Source: Eukaryota sp. TZLM1-RC (lineage: Eukaryota > Metamonada: BaSk clade). Taken from it: 64,000 nucleotides of DNA. Below are positions 41,745-52,639 of the stretch, piece by piece. The stretch is from NCBI GenBank assembly GCA_040285825.1, contig JAUPSS010000005.1, positions 868,001-932,000 on the forward strand. Direction: 5' to 3'. Below the pieces are notes generated by a model, which ran no database searches, was not told the origin of the DNA, and was given only the letters and a program-made list of their open reading frames with translations. Made by a program: the position numbers and the translations under genes. How positions within the stretch are numbered: position 1 is the stretch's first letter; every line of letters begins with the position of its first letter.

Positions 41745-44502
41745 AAATTCCGAAACATCTGAAGTTAATGTTGAGTTAGACTCGACCGGGATTGTATGAG
41801 CATCAACTCCATCTTTACCGCTGAAGTCACACGTCAACCTTGGTTTTCGATCACCAGGGTATATCACTCATATTATTGGAGAACTAAACTTGTAGTCTGA
41901 TTCAATTGCATAGCCCATTTCAATCAATTCATCAAAAATCTGATTGGCTTTTTGTCATTTCTTTGGGTTGAGGCATCGATCTGGTTTGTGTATAATTGTA
42001 TTAGTATTGTAGAAGCTGATCGTCATGGGTGGACAATAGATTCCATCTTTTTCGACATTTCGCTGAATACGCCCTTGTATTGAGCTAATATATCAGACAA
42101 ACTCTTATTATACTCACTATCATTTCAATTAATCTCACGTCCAGATCTTTTTAATTGCTGAGTAAAATCTTCTTCACTGCAAGAAGTTGATTCTACGTGG
42201 CCAATTTGGTGAGTTTTAAATCTGTTATCAAAAATGGCTTCATCATTTAGCAGGGTGCGGCGCTCTTCGTCTTGTAAAATAACTAAACGGTCAAATGTCA
42301 GTAGCCCAAGTTGTTGTAACATGTCTACCCCAATTGAAAATTTGTTCGAACCTGGTATAATGAGAAGAGTATGGTTTATTGATACTTGGTTCGTGGAGCT
42401 GCCGACATTGAACATCAGAATGCTTTGTGCACTTCCTAGCGAATTTGTTGATACATTGCTAGTAGGGATAAATTGTGTTATGTCGTTTTCATTTATCGAC
42501 ATTGAACACCTACTTGCTAGGTTGAGGAAGATGACAAAACAAAATGCAGCTGTGTCTATTGAGCTTTTGATGATTGTATGGTTGATTCTGACATGAGGTT
42601 CTAAAAACTGAGGCTTCTAGGCTGTTTATATTCAAATCCTTATCCAATTTTATAATTATCACAGAAAGAGAGTGGGTTCAAAAGGGATGCTTGAGCTGTT
42701 TGTTCTAATTGATTGATTGAATGCAAAAACTGTAGCGTGCGATGATTGGTGTATGTGGAACATGTATCCACGATGTGTATCACTTCTTGTAGCACAGCCA
42801 CCTCAGCCCCTATATCTACTGTGGCCTCTATTACGGCCTTTAAGAACCTTCAAAACTGTCATCACCACCTCTGTAATTTTTTCCTCGGTCTCTACTTAAG
42901 TCGGCGCTTCTACGGTGGTCCATAGGAACCAAAAATCTGGCGCATCCAGGATCGTCACAGCTGCTATCACGTGGCCTGATTTGTGACAAAAAATGCTGAA
43001 CTTGTGGCCCCCTCTGCAATGCTTTTCCTTCTTCAAAATTAATTTATTGAATTTGCACACTTGATTAAATTAAATCATAACTAATGGGACGACTATCATT
43101 AAACCAAGATTTCCTCTACAAAATCTTGATTTGCTTGCTGTCTAGCTAAAGCTTCTCTAATTCGATTGAAAAACCGCGGTAATCTATTAATAATGGCAAA
43201 TTGAATCCGTGAACGCCATAAAAAAATATCAAATCTTTTCATTGTTTTTTCTTTCACCATTTTTTGGAAGTCATCCAAAAAAGTTTCTGCTTCAACTGAT
43301 AATCTTCCATTTATCGAAAATGGGAAAGCAATAAAAACCAGCTGTGTATTTCTATCGACATTTGCATCTTCAATTTCTTTATCATATTTTCTATGTTTTT
43401 CTTTTGCTTTAAAATCCAGAGCAGCCACAGGATTAAGTTTTCTTCTGTGAACCAAAGTATCGTTTGCAACATTACATGAGACAAAGTCAACAATAGCTTC
43501 AGAATTATCAATCCAATCACAGTATACATCACCTCTATCATCAGAACCAAAATTATTCAGAGAAAGTGTTTCTTTCAGCAGGGGCTCTTTGATACACGAT
43601 ATCCTTGCAGTTTGTGCCATATTGAAAACAATTCTTCAAAATAGGAATGAAATGAATCGAATTAACTGGTCTTTTTCTTCCCAGTAGAGGTGTGGAAATT
43701 ATTTGTTTTTTTGGGTCTGGAGACACCTTTCCTCAATAGCTGAACCATCTCCCTATTTTGTGCGACTTTCATTCATATAAGGAAGTCGTTCCCAACTTTT
43801 CTTGTTAATTGGGGAAGCTCACCAGCTGCTCCTTCCAATAACTTTTTTTTCACAAAATTCGTCAAACAGAAGCTCAGTGAAAGCTAAGTTGTTGATGCCT
43901 GTTGAAAAGCCATGTGTCACTATTGACATCGAAAGAGTGAATACTCCGCTCGAGTGATCCACATCTTCGATCCTTTCTGATACTTCTTTTATTTATGTAG
44001 ACATTCTCAGAATGTCCGCAAAGTCTTCCATATATATATCGCAAATTCCCTTTTTTGCGTCTTCGATTAAATTGACATTGCGCCAATTGAAATGGGGTTT
44101 GTGAAGGGCTAATTTGGTGTTGTGGAGCGAGTTCAATTGGCTCTTTCTACAGAGAATCAGTAAATTCTTTTCGTCATTGGGATCCATGCTAAGAATCTGT
44201 TGTTGTTTCCACAATGAAATGATTTTTGCCCTGATGCAACCAGATAAACCTAAGGGGTTGGTTGTTGCAAAAATGGACCTAAACAACTTGTGTTCCAGAA
44301 TTGGAGGCCCTATTTTACGAATGAAATTGGGGACGATTCTATTAATTTTTGGTTTTTGAAGCGAATTGAGCTGAGAACGTTATGAATGGATTTGTTGTTG
44401 TATCTCAGTTGTTTCGGCTCTCTGAATTGCTAACAACTGAGATAGACTGTTTACCATGTCAGCGATTGGTTTCTGTTGTTGGGCTGAACTTGATTTAGAC
44501 AT
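41745..44502 (-). pseudogene. Decayed Ty3/gypsy element: gag, protease, start of RT (hosts RLE-E4)
   Basis: On the minus strand gag opens at ATG 44,502 (MSKSSSAQQQ) and runs, with stops, to about 42,950, ending in a knuckle-like GH...CDDPGCAR. E4 (43,040-43,631) lies inside this gag. The protease follows: DTAAFCFVI (about 42,550), LGSAQSILMFNVGS and LLIIPGSNKFSIGVDML (42,502-42,125). Then EMGYAIES, and an RT start with KPRLTCDFSGKDGV and HTIPVE to about 41,745. It parallels the pol at 62,728-64,000 closely enough to be the same lineage, but gag differs. Non-functional. Confidence 0.82.
43040..43631 (-). mobile_element. RLE-E copy E4: strongly 5'-truncated insertion with an 11-bp TSD
   Basis: Only the last ~590 bp of family E: codons from MAQTARIS through RGDVYCDW...DFVS to the stop (43,099) and the 3' end CAATAAATTA. 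The 11-mer TTCTTCAAAAT flanks it at 43,029-43,039 and 43,632-43,642. The frame is intact and nearly identical to E1 and E3, so this is a recent insertion into the old gypsy gag. Confidence 0.9.
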
Positions 44503-46315
44503 TTTGTTTTCATCGTTTTTTTTGTACCCCCTGTGCTTGTGCTGTCCCAGGGTACAAATTCAGTGGAAAATGTACAATATTCGTTTAAGTTTGTGGAAAT
44601 TCGAGTCTGGATGGCTCATGGAATGTTTCGTATTCTAAAGCCTTTGTTTTGTAATGATATCCAGCGTAAATTGTTAATTCAAATCAAGTACCTGGTGGAC
44701 CATGTTCAATTGCAGTTATTTCTGATTTGAGATACTGAAAGGTCTTGTCTATTCAATCAAGGACCTGTTTGATGTATGGTGGACTCTTCCATTGGTGAAG
44801 CAGAATCTGAATATTCGATAGAGTGGACGTCCATAAAATTGTCCTGATTACGAGGCTGCGGTAACTTTTCTATCTGAGGTTGATGAGATTTTGGTTCCTC
44901 TTGAATAATGAATTGTATAGATGGCCTGAAAGGTCTGATGCTTTGAAATGGCGTATTTTTTATACACCTAAGATTGAAATAAAGGCAGAAACTTTGTTGC
45001 TAACCCAAGTTTTTCCAATTTGTACATTATTATGATTGAGAGGAGACTTGTAGGTGGAGATAAATGTTGTTATCATGTTGGCATGATCTCGTTTGTAAGT
45101 CACTCCTTGTTCCACAAAAATTGACCTGAACGGTGAGAAGCGGGTCTCATCTCAACGAAAACAGGGTTTGATGCTGAAGGGAAGTATTGATGAACCTTTC
45201 TGACTACCGTATAATCATTTCCAGAAGTACTAATATTCTCATAAATTTTGTACAGACCTGGTCTAAACCAGTTTGAAAGGGAGGTGTACATTTTTGGGTC
45301 CATCTAATTTACCGGATAAGTCTCGATTGCATTCCTTGACCTCCAAGTACCTAATTCTAGAATTATACATGTGGAGGGTGGCTCTTTTTTCAATTACATC
45401 AAATCTGTCAGCGCGAACTTGAACATGATGAATTTATAAGAGGATTCTAATAAGAATGGTCTTATTCTGCTTTCTGCAGGTCTATCCGACAACTCTTTGC
45501 TTTCTTGGTCGAGAAGCGCTATGGACTCTCTTAGTGTATTTGGGATTAAAGGAACCTACCTAAAACCGACTATGGTCTCACTTATTGTTTGTACCGAGAC
45601 ACAATTCTTCACGTCTACGTACAGAGACGTTTCTGATAGTAGGGATTCTACAAAGTCCGTTGGTTTCTGTTTTTATGCTCATTTTTCAATAGAGTGGCGA
45701 GGAACGTTTCCGACTCAAGGCTTATGACAGGAGGTTTGTCCTGTCAAAAGTAGGTTGTGGTCAAGGCTGTAATAACCTTTCAGCGGGCGTTGTGGTTGAA
45801 AGGAATAACCTCTGAAAGAGTTGGACAGGGAGTAGGGTTTTGATTTGAACTCGTAGCATGTGGAGGACGACGAGAATCTCCGTTCGCTTGTGGAGCAGTT
45901 GGGTTTTGATGCAAATATAAAAATATGGTAAAGCAACCTCTATCAAGAGATACAAATTGAAATTGGGTACTCCCACTTCTTCCTCACTCACTTTTCCTGC
46001 TAGTCCAGCATTGCGAACAAAGCGGAGATTAAGGGTGTCGTCCGGCTTCATTGACCCTTTGAAAATTCAGCGGGATGTTTCTAAAACAACTTCGAAGTTT
46101 CATGGTTGAATCTTGGTTTTCTGTTTTGTCGGTTTTTCTTGCTTAAGTGTGAGAAAAATCTTTTTTTTTCGATAATAAATTGTCGTAAATTTTGTCTTCA
46201 GGGATCAGAATTTTTCACAATCAATGAACAATTAATTGTGCTTTAACTACCTTTATTAACCGAGATTCAGCCTTCTTTTGCTAATTTTGTGGTCCATATT
46301 AGTGTTCATGTTTTA
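44503..46315. other. Unassigned region with broken minus-strand frames
   Basis: Minus-strand frames of 67-96 codons (45,303-45,100; 45,936-45,715; 46,051-45,761) overlap in different registers, suggesting one decayed gene or retroelement. I recognise no motif. Positions 46,060-46,315 show nothing. Confidence 0.35.
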
Positions 46316-47650
46316 TACTCTGTGAAGAAATTCCCACTTATTGAAGGATCATCTTCCAAAACAAAGTTTATCAAAAATACTTGTCTGAAACGATTATTCA
46401 AACAATGTCCTTACCAAAAATTCAATATCAACAGAAAAGTTTGAAAAATAGACTTGAAATTTTTTTAGTGAAAACTAATGGTAAAGAACTGCTTTTGATC
46501 TTTGAAGGTAAAAATAATGACTCAGAAAACACAGATGAGCTAGATGAACCACCGAAAAAGAAACGAAAATTGAAAAAAGAAATGAAAAGAAATTCAGATG
46601 CCAACAAAACCGGAGAAACACAGCTTCAGGGTACTAAAAAATGCCCCGTCCAAGACGTAGACATACAGTCGAAATTTTACCTGAAAAGCCATTTGTTGGT
46701 GTTGATCTGGGCTAATCTAGATTATGTGGTTACTTCTTAACTCACAATCAGTGTGAAGTTATCCCTTGTCCAACTGGCAGAAGATACATGACAAAACCTT
46801 TACCCAGTAAACACTTCCCCAACCATTATTCCGTTCAAAATTTCAACCAATATTTGAACCATTGGTTTTTGGCCTGGAAGAAAATGTATTTGGACAGTAA
46901 TCGCTAGGAATGAAAAATAATTTAATTTGTCAATCGCAGACGAAAAGAGAAACGGTTCCGTGAGAGTCTCAACAAATTTCAAAGGCTGGTTGGACACCCT
47001 GAAAAACTCTACTTTGCTGTGGGTTCTGCTTATTTTCCTTCTCATTGCCGAAAAGTCAATCGATATGGATCAGCAAGGGCTTTTAGAAAATGTTTGTGTT
47101 ATCAAAAGGACGTGAAGCACTTGTCAACCGGTGAATTTAATACAAGCAAACTTTTCATTTGTTGTATGGCCGAGAATATTCAAGCAGGCACATGGCAGAT
47201 GCGTATTTGTACTGAGTGTCAAATAGTATATGACAGAGAAATTTGCGCTGTAAAAAATATTTAATTTAGAAGAAAGGGGAATTGTGGCCGGAAAGACACA
47301 TTCGCCCAGCTGCTCTGTTGACTAGATGAATGGGGAACCTGAGCATATAGAAACAAAAACTTTGGAAAAACTGATGTTTTATTTTGAGTTTTTTATTTTT
47401 TGAAAAACTTTTGAGACCGATCTACAAATACCTTAGTAGCATTTGGTAGATCCACTTAGATACATCAAGTCACGAGGCTTTGTTCTGTGAAAGCAGTAGG
47501 TGTATTTAAGTGAGGTAGCCCATTGATGAAGATCATATTTGTCTTTTTCAAATGACGCTACATGTCTCTTACAGCCTGTGTGTAGACATTGAGAAAGCTA
47601 TGAATTAAAACAAGAATGAATTTTATAGCGGAATGCATGAAAAGTAATTA
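46316..47650 (+). pseudogene. Fanzor family B, copy B1: broken TnpB-like nuclease gene plus conserved 3' flank
   Basis: Fanzor proteins are eukaryotic relatives of TnpB: RNA-guided DNA endonucleases with a RuvC fold. Here the C-terminal third reads in one frame (47,019-47,264): AVGSAYFPSHCRK, then GEFNTSKLFICC (RuvC-II Glu at 47,133), RICTECQIVYDREICAVKNI (zinc pair C-x2-C, RuvC-III Asp at 47,232), stop TAA 47,262. Upstream, a lysine-rich KKKRKLKKEMKR stretch (about 46,550) and a GTKKCPVQDVD-like region are in other frames. The counterpart B2 shows VGVDLGLCR (likely RuvC-I Asp). Similarity to B2 continues about 390 bp past the stop, to about 47,650, and begins near 46,316. Several frameshifts; pseudogene. 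MOB4 starts 45 bp after the conserved 3' flank. Confidence 0.8.
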
Positions 47651-47694
47651 ATAAACATTTTTCCATTACAACTGTTTGACATTTTTCTGCTATA

Positions 47695-48321
47695 ATGACT
47701 AACAGAAATGACCCTGGATCTTCTATAAAACACTGGCGGGCTTGGCCTGAGTCTTCCTGTGGAGATAACCTTCAGGCAGTCATTTCACATCGTGTCTTTC
47801 ATCACCCCACTGATATTCACAAGATACTGTCAACACCACCGAATATCAACACTATATCGTGGATAATTGAGCAATTCAGGCAACTGCTGGTGGACCTTTC
47901 CTTCTTTTCTATCAAACTACACCAAGAATGCACGAGAAGCACGTGTGACCAAATGAAAACCACACAAGAATGGATGTTCCTCTGCGCTGCGCACAAGACG
48001 CCTACTGATTGTTGCGCTGTGGACTACACCAGACATACCATAGACAGTGCCATCCGTTGTATTTCAGAACTAAGCCGCTTAGATTCCCCTTCTTCGAGGT
48101 TGGACCTCATCAGAACCCATTCCAGACGGCTTGTCAGGATTCTCTTGCATTCTGCTCATCACCATGCTGATTTACTGGTTGATTATGAGGAAAGGACTGC
48201 CTTGTGTAAACGATTTTGCGCTTTTTGTTTGTGGTTTGACATTGTTCCCGCCAAGCAGCTTTGTTTCCCGGAAATCCCTGGCTTGGACTTGAATGTTGAG
48301 AGTCTTTTTTCCTTGAATTGA
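47695..48321 (+). CDS. MOB4: MOB4/phocein-like MOB family protein
   Basis: 208 residues; the family's animal members have about 225. It reads like phocein: CTRSTC (zinc-binding C-x4-C, about residues 79-84), WMFLCAAHKTPTDCCAVDYTR (about 93-113), a short insertion, then RRLVRILLHSAHHHADLLVDYE with the zinc-binding histidines (about 148-170) and LCKRFCAFCLWFDIVP. MOB4 is a subunit of STRIPAK phosphatase complexes, which act on GCK/Hippo-type kinases, trafficking and cytoskeleton. The PAIDYTRHT-type motif separates it from MOB1. The start at 47,695 follows directly after Fanzor B1's 3' flank, so its promoter must lie within or beyond that element. No intron. Stop TGA. Confidence 0.9.
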   Translation: MTNRNDPGSSIKHWRAWPESSCGDNLQAVISHRVFHHPTDIHKILSTPPNINTISWIIEQFRQLLVDLSFFSIKLHQECTRSTCDQMKTTQEWMFLCAAHKTPTDCCAVDYTRHTIDSAIRCISELSRLDSPSSRLDLIRTHSRRLVRILLHSAHHHADLLVDYEERTALCKRFCAFCLWFDIVPAKQLCFPEIPGLDLNVESLFSLN

Positions 48322-48516
48322 CTGTATATAATAAATAATAGTAAATAATTTACTTTTCCCTGTTTCTGAACATCTGAAGTATTTGGGTTTAAAGTGTTTT
48401 AGCATAAAAAATGGTTTATAAGGACATTTAAAAGCCGAATTGAATACAAAAATAACAGCAAAATTAAAGACTAAAACTAAAAAATTAATTAAACAAAAGA
48501 TAAATTAAAAAATGTG

Positions 48517-49641
48517 CTATTTGGACTTATTTTTATTTTGCTTAAGTTTCATTTTGGGGTTTCTTTTTTGTCTTTTCAATAAATTCCGAACAAAATCTTC
48601 CTTTGGTAAATGAAATTCTTGAACAGACTTCTTGACATTACTCAACTCCTCGTCATCATTTTCGTCATCATTTTCATCATCATTTTCATCATGTTGTTCT
48701 TCTATTGCGTCATCATTTTGAACCTCATCTGAGTCAACAGTGACTAAATTGTCACTTGCTTCGCTCTTGAGCTCATCAAAATCAGGCAAATTTTCACATT
48801 CAAAACCAAATTTGTTTCTGAAATATTGCACACAGCATTTCAAATCCCTCTCGAAAAATTCTTTTGCCTCAGCTTCATCAATACTAATCATTTGAGGGAA
48901 ATCTATAAAAGTAACTTTACCTTCGCTCGACAATAACATATTAAATTCATTTAAATCACAATGCACCAATCCAATCTTGACTAGGTCAGAAAGACATCTC
49001 ATAATTTGATTGAACACGTGATCAACTCCTGGGGGAGTCTCAATCCGCTCAATTGAAGTCAAGGGAAATCCCTCAGCTCTTTCCATTACAACTATATGCC
49101 GATTATAACCAAACAAACAAGGAACGCTAAACCCTCTGTCGTAAAGTTCCTTCATAAAACTAGCTTCTCTATGTGCCGCTAGACGGGAAAGATAAAGCCA
49201 AGAGGCTGATTTTCTCTTGTCCAAGTAATTCCTCTTATTCTTGACTTCACGGAAAGAAGTTCTTCCTAAACGATGGAACTTAACCACAACTTCTCTTTCG
49301 TCATCTGTAACTGCTAGAAAGATATCGGCTTCTTTTCCCACCCCGAATTGATGACCTAGACCACTAATGACACCTTTCTTGACAAGGGTGTTGAGGGCAA
49401 GGGCATCGTATCCTGCATAGTTGAGAGTGTATCCGTTGTAAGGGACTGATTCATGGTGGACGAGTTTAGCTTTATGGACAGTTTTGATGGATTGAGCGAC
49501 TTCTCCACGGGTAAGTTTGGAGATTCTTTCAATGAGTTCAAGAGGAACAAGATCATGGTTCTTCATTCCCATCTCAATGGCTGTAAGGGTTCTAAAGTCC
49601 GATGCAGACAGATATCTTAGAATAGAAGCATCAACCTTCAT
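48517..49641 (-). CDS. RIOK2: RIO2 kinase (40S ribosomal subunit maturation ATPase)
   Basis: Start chosen at MKVDASILRYLSASDFR (49,641), which matches the family N-terminus; an in-frame ATG at 49,704 would add 21 unconserved residues. 374 residues. The N-terminal winged helix includes FRTLTAIEMGMKNHDLVP and GYDALALNTL (about 12-90). Nucleotide loop: GLGHQFGVGKEADIFL. Conserved VVVKFHRLGRTSFREVKNKR. Hinge VVMERAEGFPL. Catalytic loop GLVHCDLNEFN and metal motif FIDFPQM. The C-terminal tail has an acidic EN/DD repeat (about 325-345) and a lysine-rich end. RIO2 rides cytoplasmic pre-40S particles and releases factors on ATP hydrolysis. All catalytic residues are present. Stop TAG. Confidence 0.95.
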   Translation of the reverse strand: MKVDASILRYLSASDFRTLTAIEMGMKNHDLVPLELIERISKLTRGEVAQSIKTVHKAKLVHHESVPYNGYTLNYAGYDALALNTLVKKGVISGLGHQFGVGKEADIFLAVTDDEREVVVKFHRLGRTSFREVKNKRNYLDKRKSASWLYLSRLAAHREASFMKELYDRGFSVPCLFGYNRHIVVMERAEGFPLTSIERIETPPGVDHVFNQIMRCLSDLVKIGLVHCDLNEFNMLLSSEGKVTFIDFPQMISIDEAEAKEFFERDLKCCVQYFRNKFGFECENLPDFDELKSEASDNLVTVDSDEVQNDDAIEEQHDENDDENDDENDDEELSNVKKSVQEFHLPKEDFVRNLLKRQKRNPKMKLKQNKNKSK

Positions 49642-49723
49642 AAAGTAATGTTTAGATAAATGTTCTGTTAGTGCAAATCTATTCTTCATTACAACCCCAG
49701 ACACTATTGAGCTGCCACGTCGT

Positions 49724-50333
49724 TTAAGATGGACTGATATTTTCTTCTACAGAGATCTTCTTGACTAGTCTCTTTTTAGTTCCTCCCTGTCTGCTTTTAG
49801 CACCCGATGAGGATGTGCTTGTTTCAGGAACATGTAATGGACAGTTTCTTCTCTTGTGGCCTTCTCCGCGACATAAACCACATCTTTTCGGTTTTTTGTC
49901 CTTCTCAGCAGTCATCTTTTTTTGATCTCTCTGCGAAGTAGATGATCCATTTTCGAAATCTTTTGTTTGAGTTTTTGGTCTTTTGAAAATGGATGGTCTA
50001 CCTTCACCGTTGATTGCAGATGTGATTATGGAATACATATTTATGGCAGAGGTCTCTATTCCAATGCGTGCTGCATGTCTGACAGTTCACTAAACCCCAC
50101 GGTGTTGATTTTGCTTTTTCTTCCTGTGAATCCTTCTGTTCAGTATATTTGAACGTGTTCCACCGGTGTTTGGGTTTCAGTCTGTGCATAATCAGAGTCA
50201 GAGTTAGAATAAGTTGATAGATTTTGTAATTGTTTCTTTCTTCTTTTAATACCTTTGCAAAAATTGTAGAGAACAACTCTGAACAGAAATTCAAAATGAC
50301 TTTCTTGCAATTCAGCCTATGAGACAGTCTCAC
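49724..50333 (-). pseudogene. Fanzor family C remnant: C-terminal RuvC-III/zinc end with an extra zinc knuckle
   Basis: Frame one (50,333-50,004) ends with LVNCQTCSTHWNRDL: a C-x2-C pair and W-N-R-D, the RuvC-III aspartate (50,052-50,054). In Fanzors the next residues are typically NA/SA-x-N. Here those lie in the next frame (TSAINMYSIITSAI, from about 50,050), so a small deletion split them. That frame continues with GEGRPSIFKRPKT, the same place where Fanzor A has GTRPEAFQRPQT, then a basic region and a CCHC knuckle CGLCRGEGHKRRNC (about 49,880-49,840), to a stop at 49,724. RuvC-I and -II are not seen. It lies 83 bp upstream of the RIOK2 start on the same strand. Confidence 0.72.
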
Positions 50334-50659
50334 TCTATACTATTAATGAACACTGACTCAGTATGTCAAATGCTGGCTTTTGCTGGTGATTGTAGGTATT
50401 AAAACTATTCAACTATATTGTATCTGTAGTAAGTTTTGATTAGTAAAAGCTGAAAATAAAATAATTCTCCTTGGAAAATAAAGTCAATAAACCTGCAGTA
50501 GCAATGAGTGAAAGATATTCATCAATTTGTTGTCTTGACTTTACAAAAATCAGTTGATAACATGAGCACTTCTGACTCAGTAGGGGCTTCTTCGAAACAC
50601 TTTGAGTACATGACATCATTTCACACCAACAAATCAAAAAAATAAAAGATTTACCCAAA
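50334..50659. other. Upstream region of RBBP5
   Basis: No coding similarity seen; it presumably holds the RBBP5 promoter and perhaps Fanzor C debris. Confidence 0.35.
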
Positions 50660-51979
50660 ATGCATCTTCCCCACGTTGATGTGTTGGGCAGACCTCACGA
50701 AATAGATGTTCCAGAAGTTGTGGAAGATGTTATTGAAGTTCCAGATGGTAATGTTTGCTTATTCAATCCGTCTGGGGCGTATCTTGTTATAGGATTATTC
50801 AATGGTCTTATACACATCGTTGACTATTACACACGGTCTATAGCTTCCACATTAGATGCTCATGATTCATGCATAACAGCTATCAATTGGTCATCATGTT
50901 CAAAATACCTCCTAGCAGGTTCTCAAGATGGTAGAGTCACGCTATGGGATGCTTCTTCTGGTTCTCTTTTATCTTGTCTATCTCTTTCAGAAACTATAAC
51001 TAATGTTTCTTTTCACCCACACGTCCCCTCCAATGTCCTTATCTCTTCCCACACCTCTCCTCCCAGGATGCTTTCCTTCTCTCCCTCTTTTGAACTCACT
51101 TCCTCATCTTTCATCTTTGCCTCCCAAAAGTCTGGCCCTTGTTTGGCTCTCTTCTCTTCTTGTGGTAGTAACGTGTTTGTAGCAAGACGAATCACTTCTT
51201 CCCCTAAGAGTAGTTCTTATCTGTCTGTGCTCTCTTGGCCATCAATGACCACTTTAGTAACCACCCCCATAGCGACAACCGTGAACACAATGATAAACTC
51301 AATTAGTGGGAAACTAGTCTTGTTGAACTGTGATGATCATAAAGCAAGGGTTTTTAAACTGTCTGACTCCAATCAATCAACCAATCAACTAGTTTCCGTT
51401 GCTGAACTATCAGATGCTGTTTCTTCGAGCCATTGGAAATGTTTTGCATTTAGCCCTAATGAAGAGTACATAATTGCTGCAACTATTGGTGGCACAAGCA
51501 GATTATTCGTATGGAATATATTATTTAATCAATTCATTAAAACGATGGACACTCCAAAAGAAGGAGTTGCTTCTCTCTCATGGCACCCTACTAAACCAAT
51601 TACTGTGGCCTTGGGGGGTAATGGGTTGGTGTTTTATGGACCTGTAGATGAGGTGAGAAGTGATAAGTGGAAGAGGTTTTTGCCAAATTTTGAACCATTA
51701 GAAGACAATGAATATTTCAGCGAGCCAGAGGATCAATTTGATGAGGAATGGGTGAGTAATCAAATGATTGAAGGTCATAAATCGGATATTGAGCTTACAG
51801 AACAGATATTATTACCCCCTTCATTAGTGAACTCTCATATTAATCCACAATGCTTAAGCTTTTGTGTACCTTGCCGTGAATTTAAAGAAGAATTAGTTTT
51901 AAATAAAATTGTTGAGGTTGATAGATCGGAGGATGATGTTGATGCTGTTTTTGAAAAGGCAAGAAGTGTTATGGGTTGA
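50660..51979 (+). CDS. RBBP5: RBBP5/Swd1-like WD40 subunit of COMPASS histone H3K4 methyltransferase
   Basis: 439 residues (human about 540, yeast Swd1 426). WD40 repeats: NPSGAYLVIGLFNGLIHIVD (about 33-52), AHDSCITAINWSSCSKYLLAG...VTLWD (about 67-100), a middle set, then HWKCFAFSPNEEYIIAA...LFVWN (about 256-285) and VASLSWHPTKP. The final KWKRFLPNFEPLEDN-EY-EPEDQFDEE matches the conserved post-propeller segment of RBBP5 that contacts ASH2L. RBBP5 scaffolds SET1/MLL complexes with WDR5 and ASH2L in the nucleus. The start is the first ATG; no intron. Stop TGA. Confidence 0.88.
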   Translation: MHLPHVDVLGRPHEIDVPEVVEDVIEVPDGNVCLFNPSGAYLVIGLFNGLIHIVDYYTRSIASTLDAHDSCITAINWSSCSKYLLAGSQDGRVTLWDASSGSLLSCLSLSETITNVSFHPHVPSNVLISSHTSPPRMLSFSPSFELTSSSFIFASQKSGPCLALFSSCGSNVFVARRITSSPKSSSYLSVLSWPSMTTLVTTPIATTVNTMINSISGKLVLLNCDDHKARVFKLSDSNQSTNQLVSVAELSDAVSSSHWKCFAFSPNEEYIIAATIGGTSRLFVWNILFNQFIKTMDTPKEGVASLSWHPTKPITVALGGNGLVFYGPVDEVRSDKWKRFLPNFEPLEDNEYFSEPEDQFDEEWVSNQMIEGHKSDIELTEQILLPPSLVNSHINPQCLSFCVPCREFKEELVLNKIVEVDRSEDDVDAVFEKARSVMG

Positions 51980-52639
51980 TTGGGTTGATCAATCAATTTG
52001 ATTAGCTAAGATTTGATTAGCTTTTGTGTATTTTTACGGATTTTTTGCTTAGAGTTTAATTTTATAAATTTTAATTTGATGATTGTAATTTCTGTTTGCG
52101 CTTGTCTAGTCTTTGACAATTCAACAAATGTCGGCGGTAAATTAGCCAGAAGTACATTTTGTAAATGGTTACTACGAAAGCGGCAATGCAAGGTCATCTT
52201 TGAGAATATCTCATCATCATGAATTGAGAAAGCTGCTTCGTAAGTAGTTGGTTGTTGTATTTGATGTAGTTGGTGAATCAAGGTGTAAAATCATGTATCA
52301 AAATCATCTTATTTGCCTTAAACATCATTTAGAGCAGTAAACGTCACCATTTTTGGCAGGATTGCTCATAGCCTACTTAATTATCAGAAATTATGAGGTT
52401 TGGGCTTTGAGAAGTAAATCATTTACAACCTGATTGGAAATATGAATTAAATGTATAATTTTCCAAGAGATTTCAGTTAAGGAGAAAAGCAACGTGGAAA
52501 AGAGTTTGCAATTAGGCTCCCGGAGACTTCAATATTTGATTTGGTCTATCAAGTGAACTCAAACTAATCACCAATAGTGTACACTGTCCATTCCAAGTTT
52601 TCTAAACCTCACTTAGTACATCAATTACAAGTTGCATTA
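51980..52639. other. Intergenic stretch, nothing recognised
   Basis: AT-rich; no coding similarity seen. Confidence 0.4.

Noticed and set aside
47019-47264. 81-codon ORF as a separate small zinc-finger protein
   Set aside because: It is the C-terminal third of the Fanzor B pseudogene; its inverted counterpart at 60 kb has the same order of motifs.
49356-49556. Minus-strand 66-codon ORF in RIOK2
   Set aside because: Shadow in another frame of the RIOK2 coding sequence.
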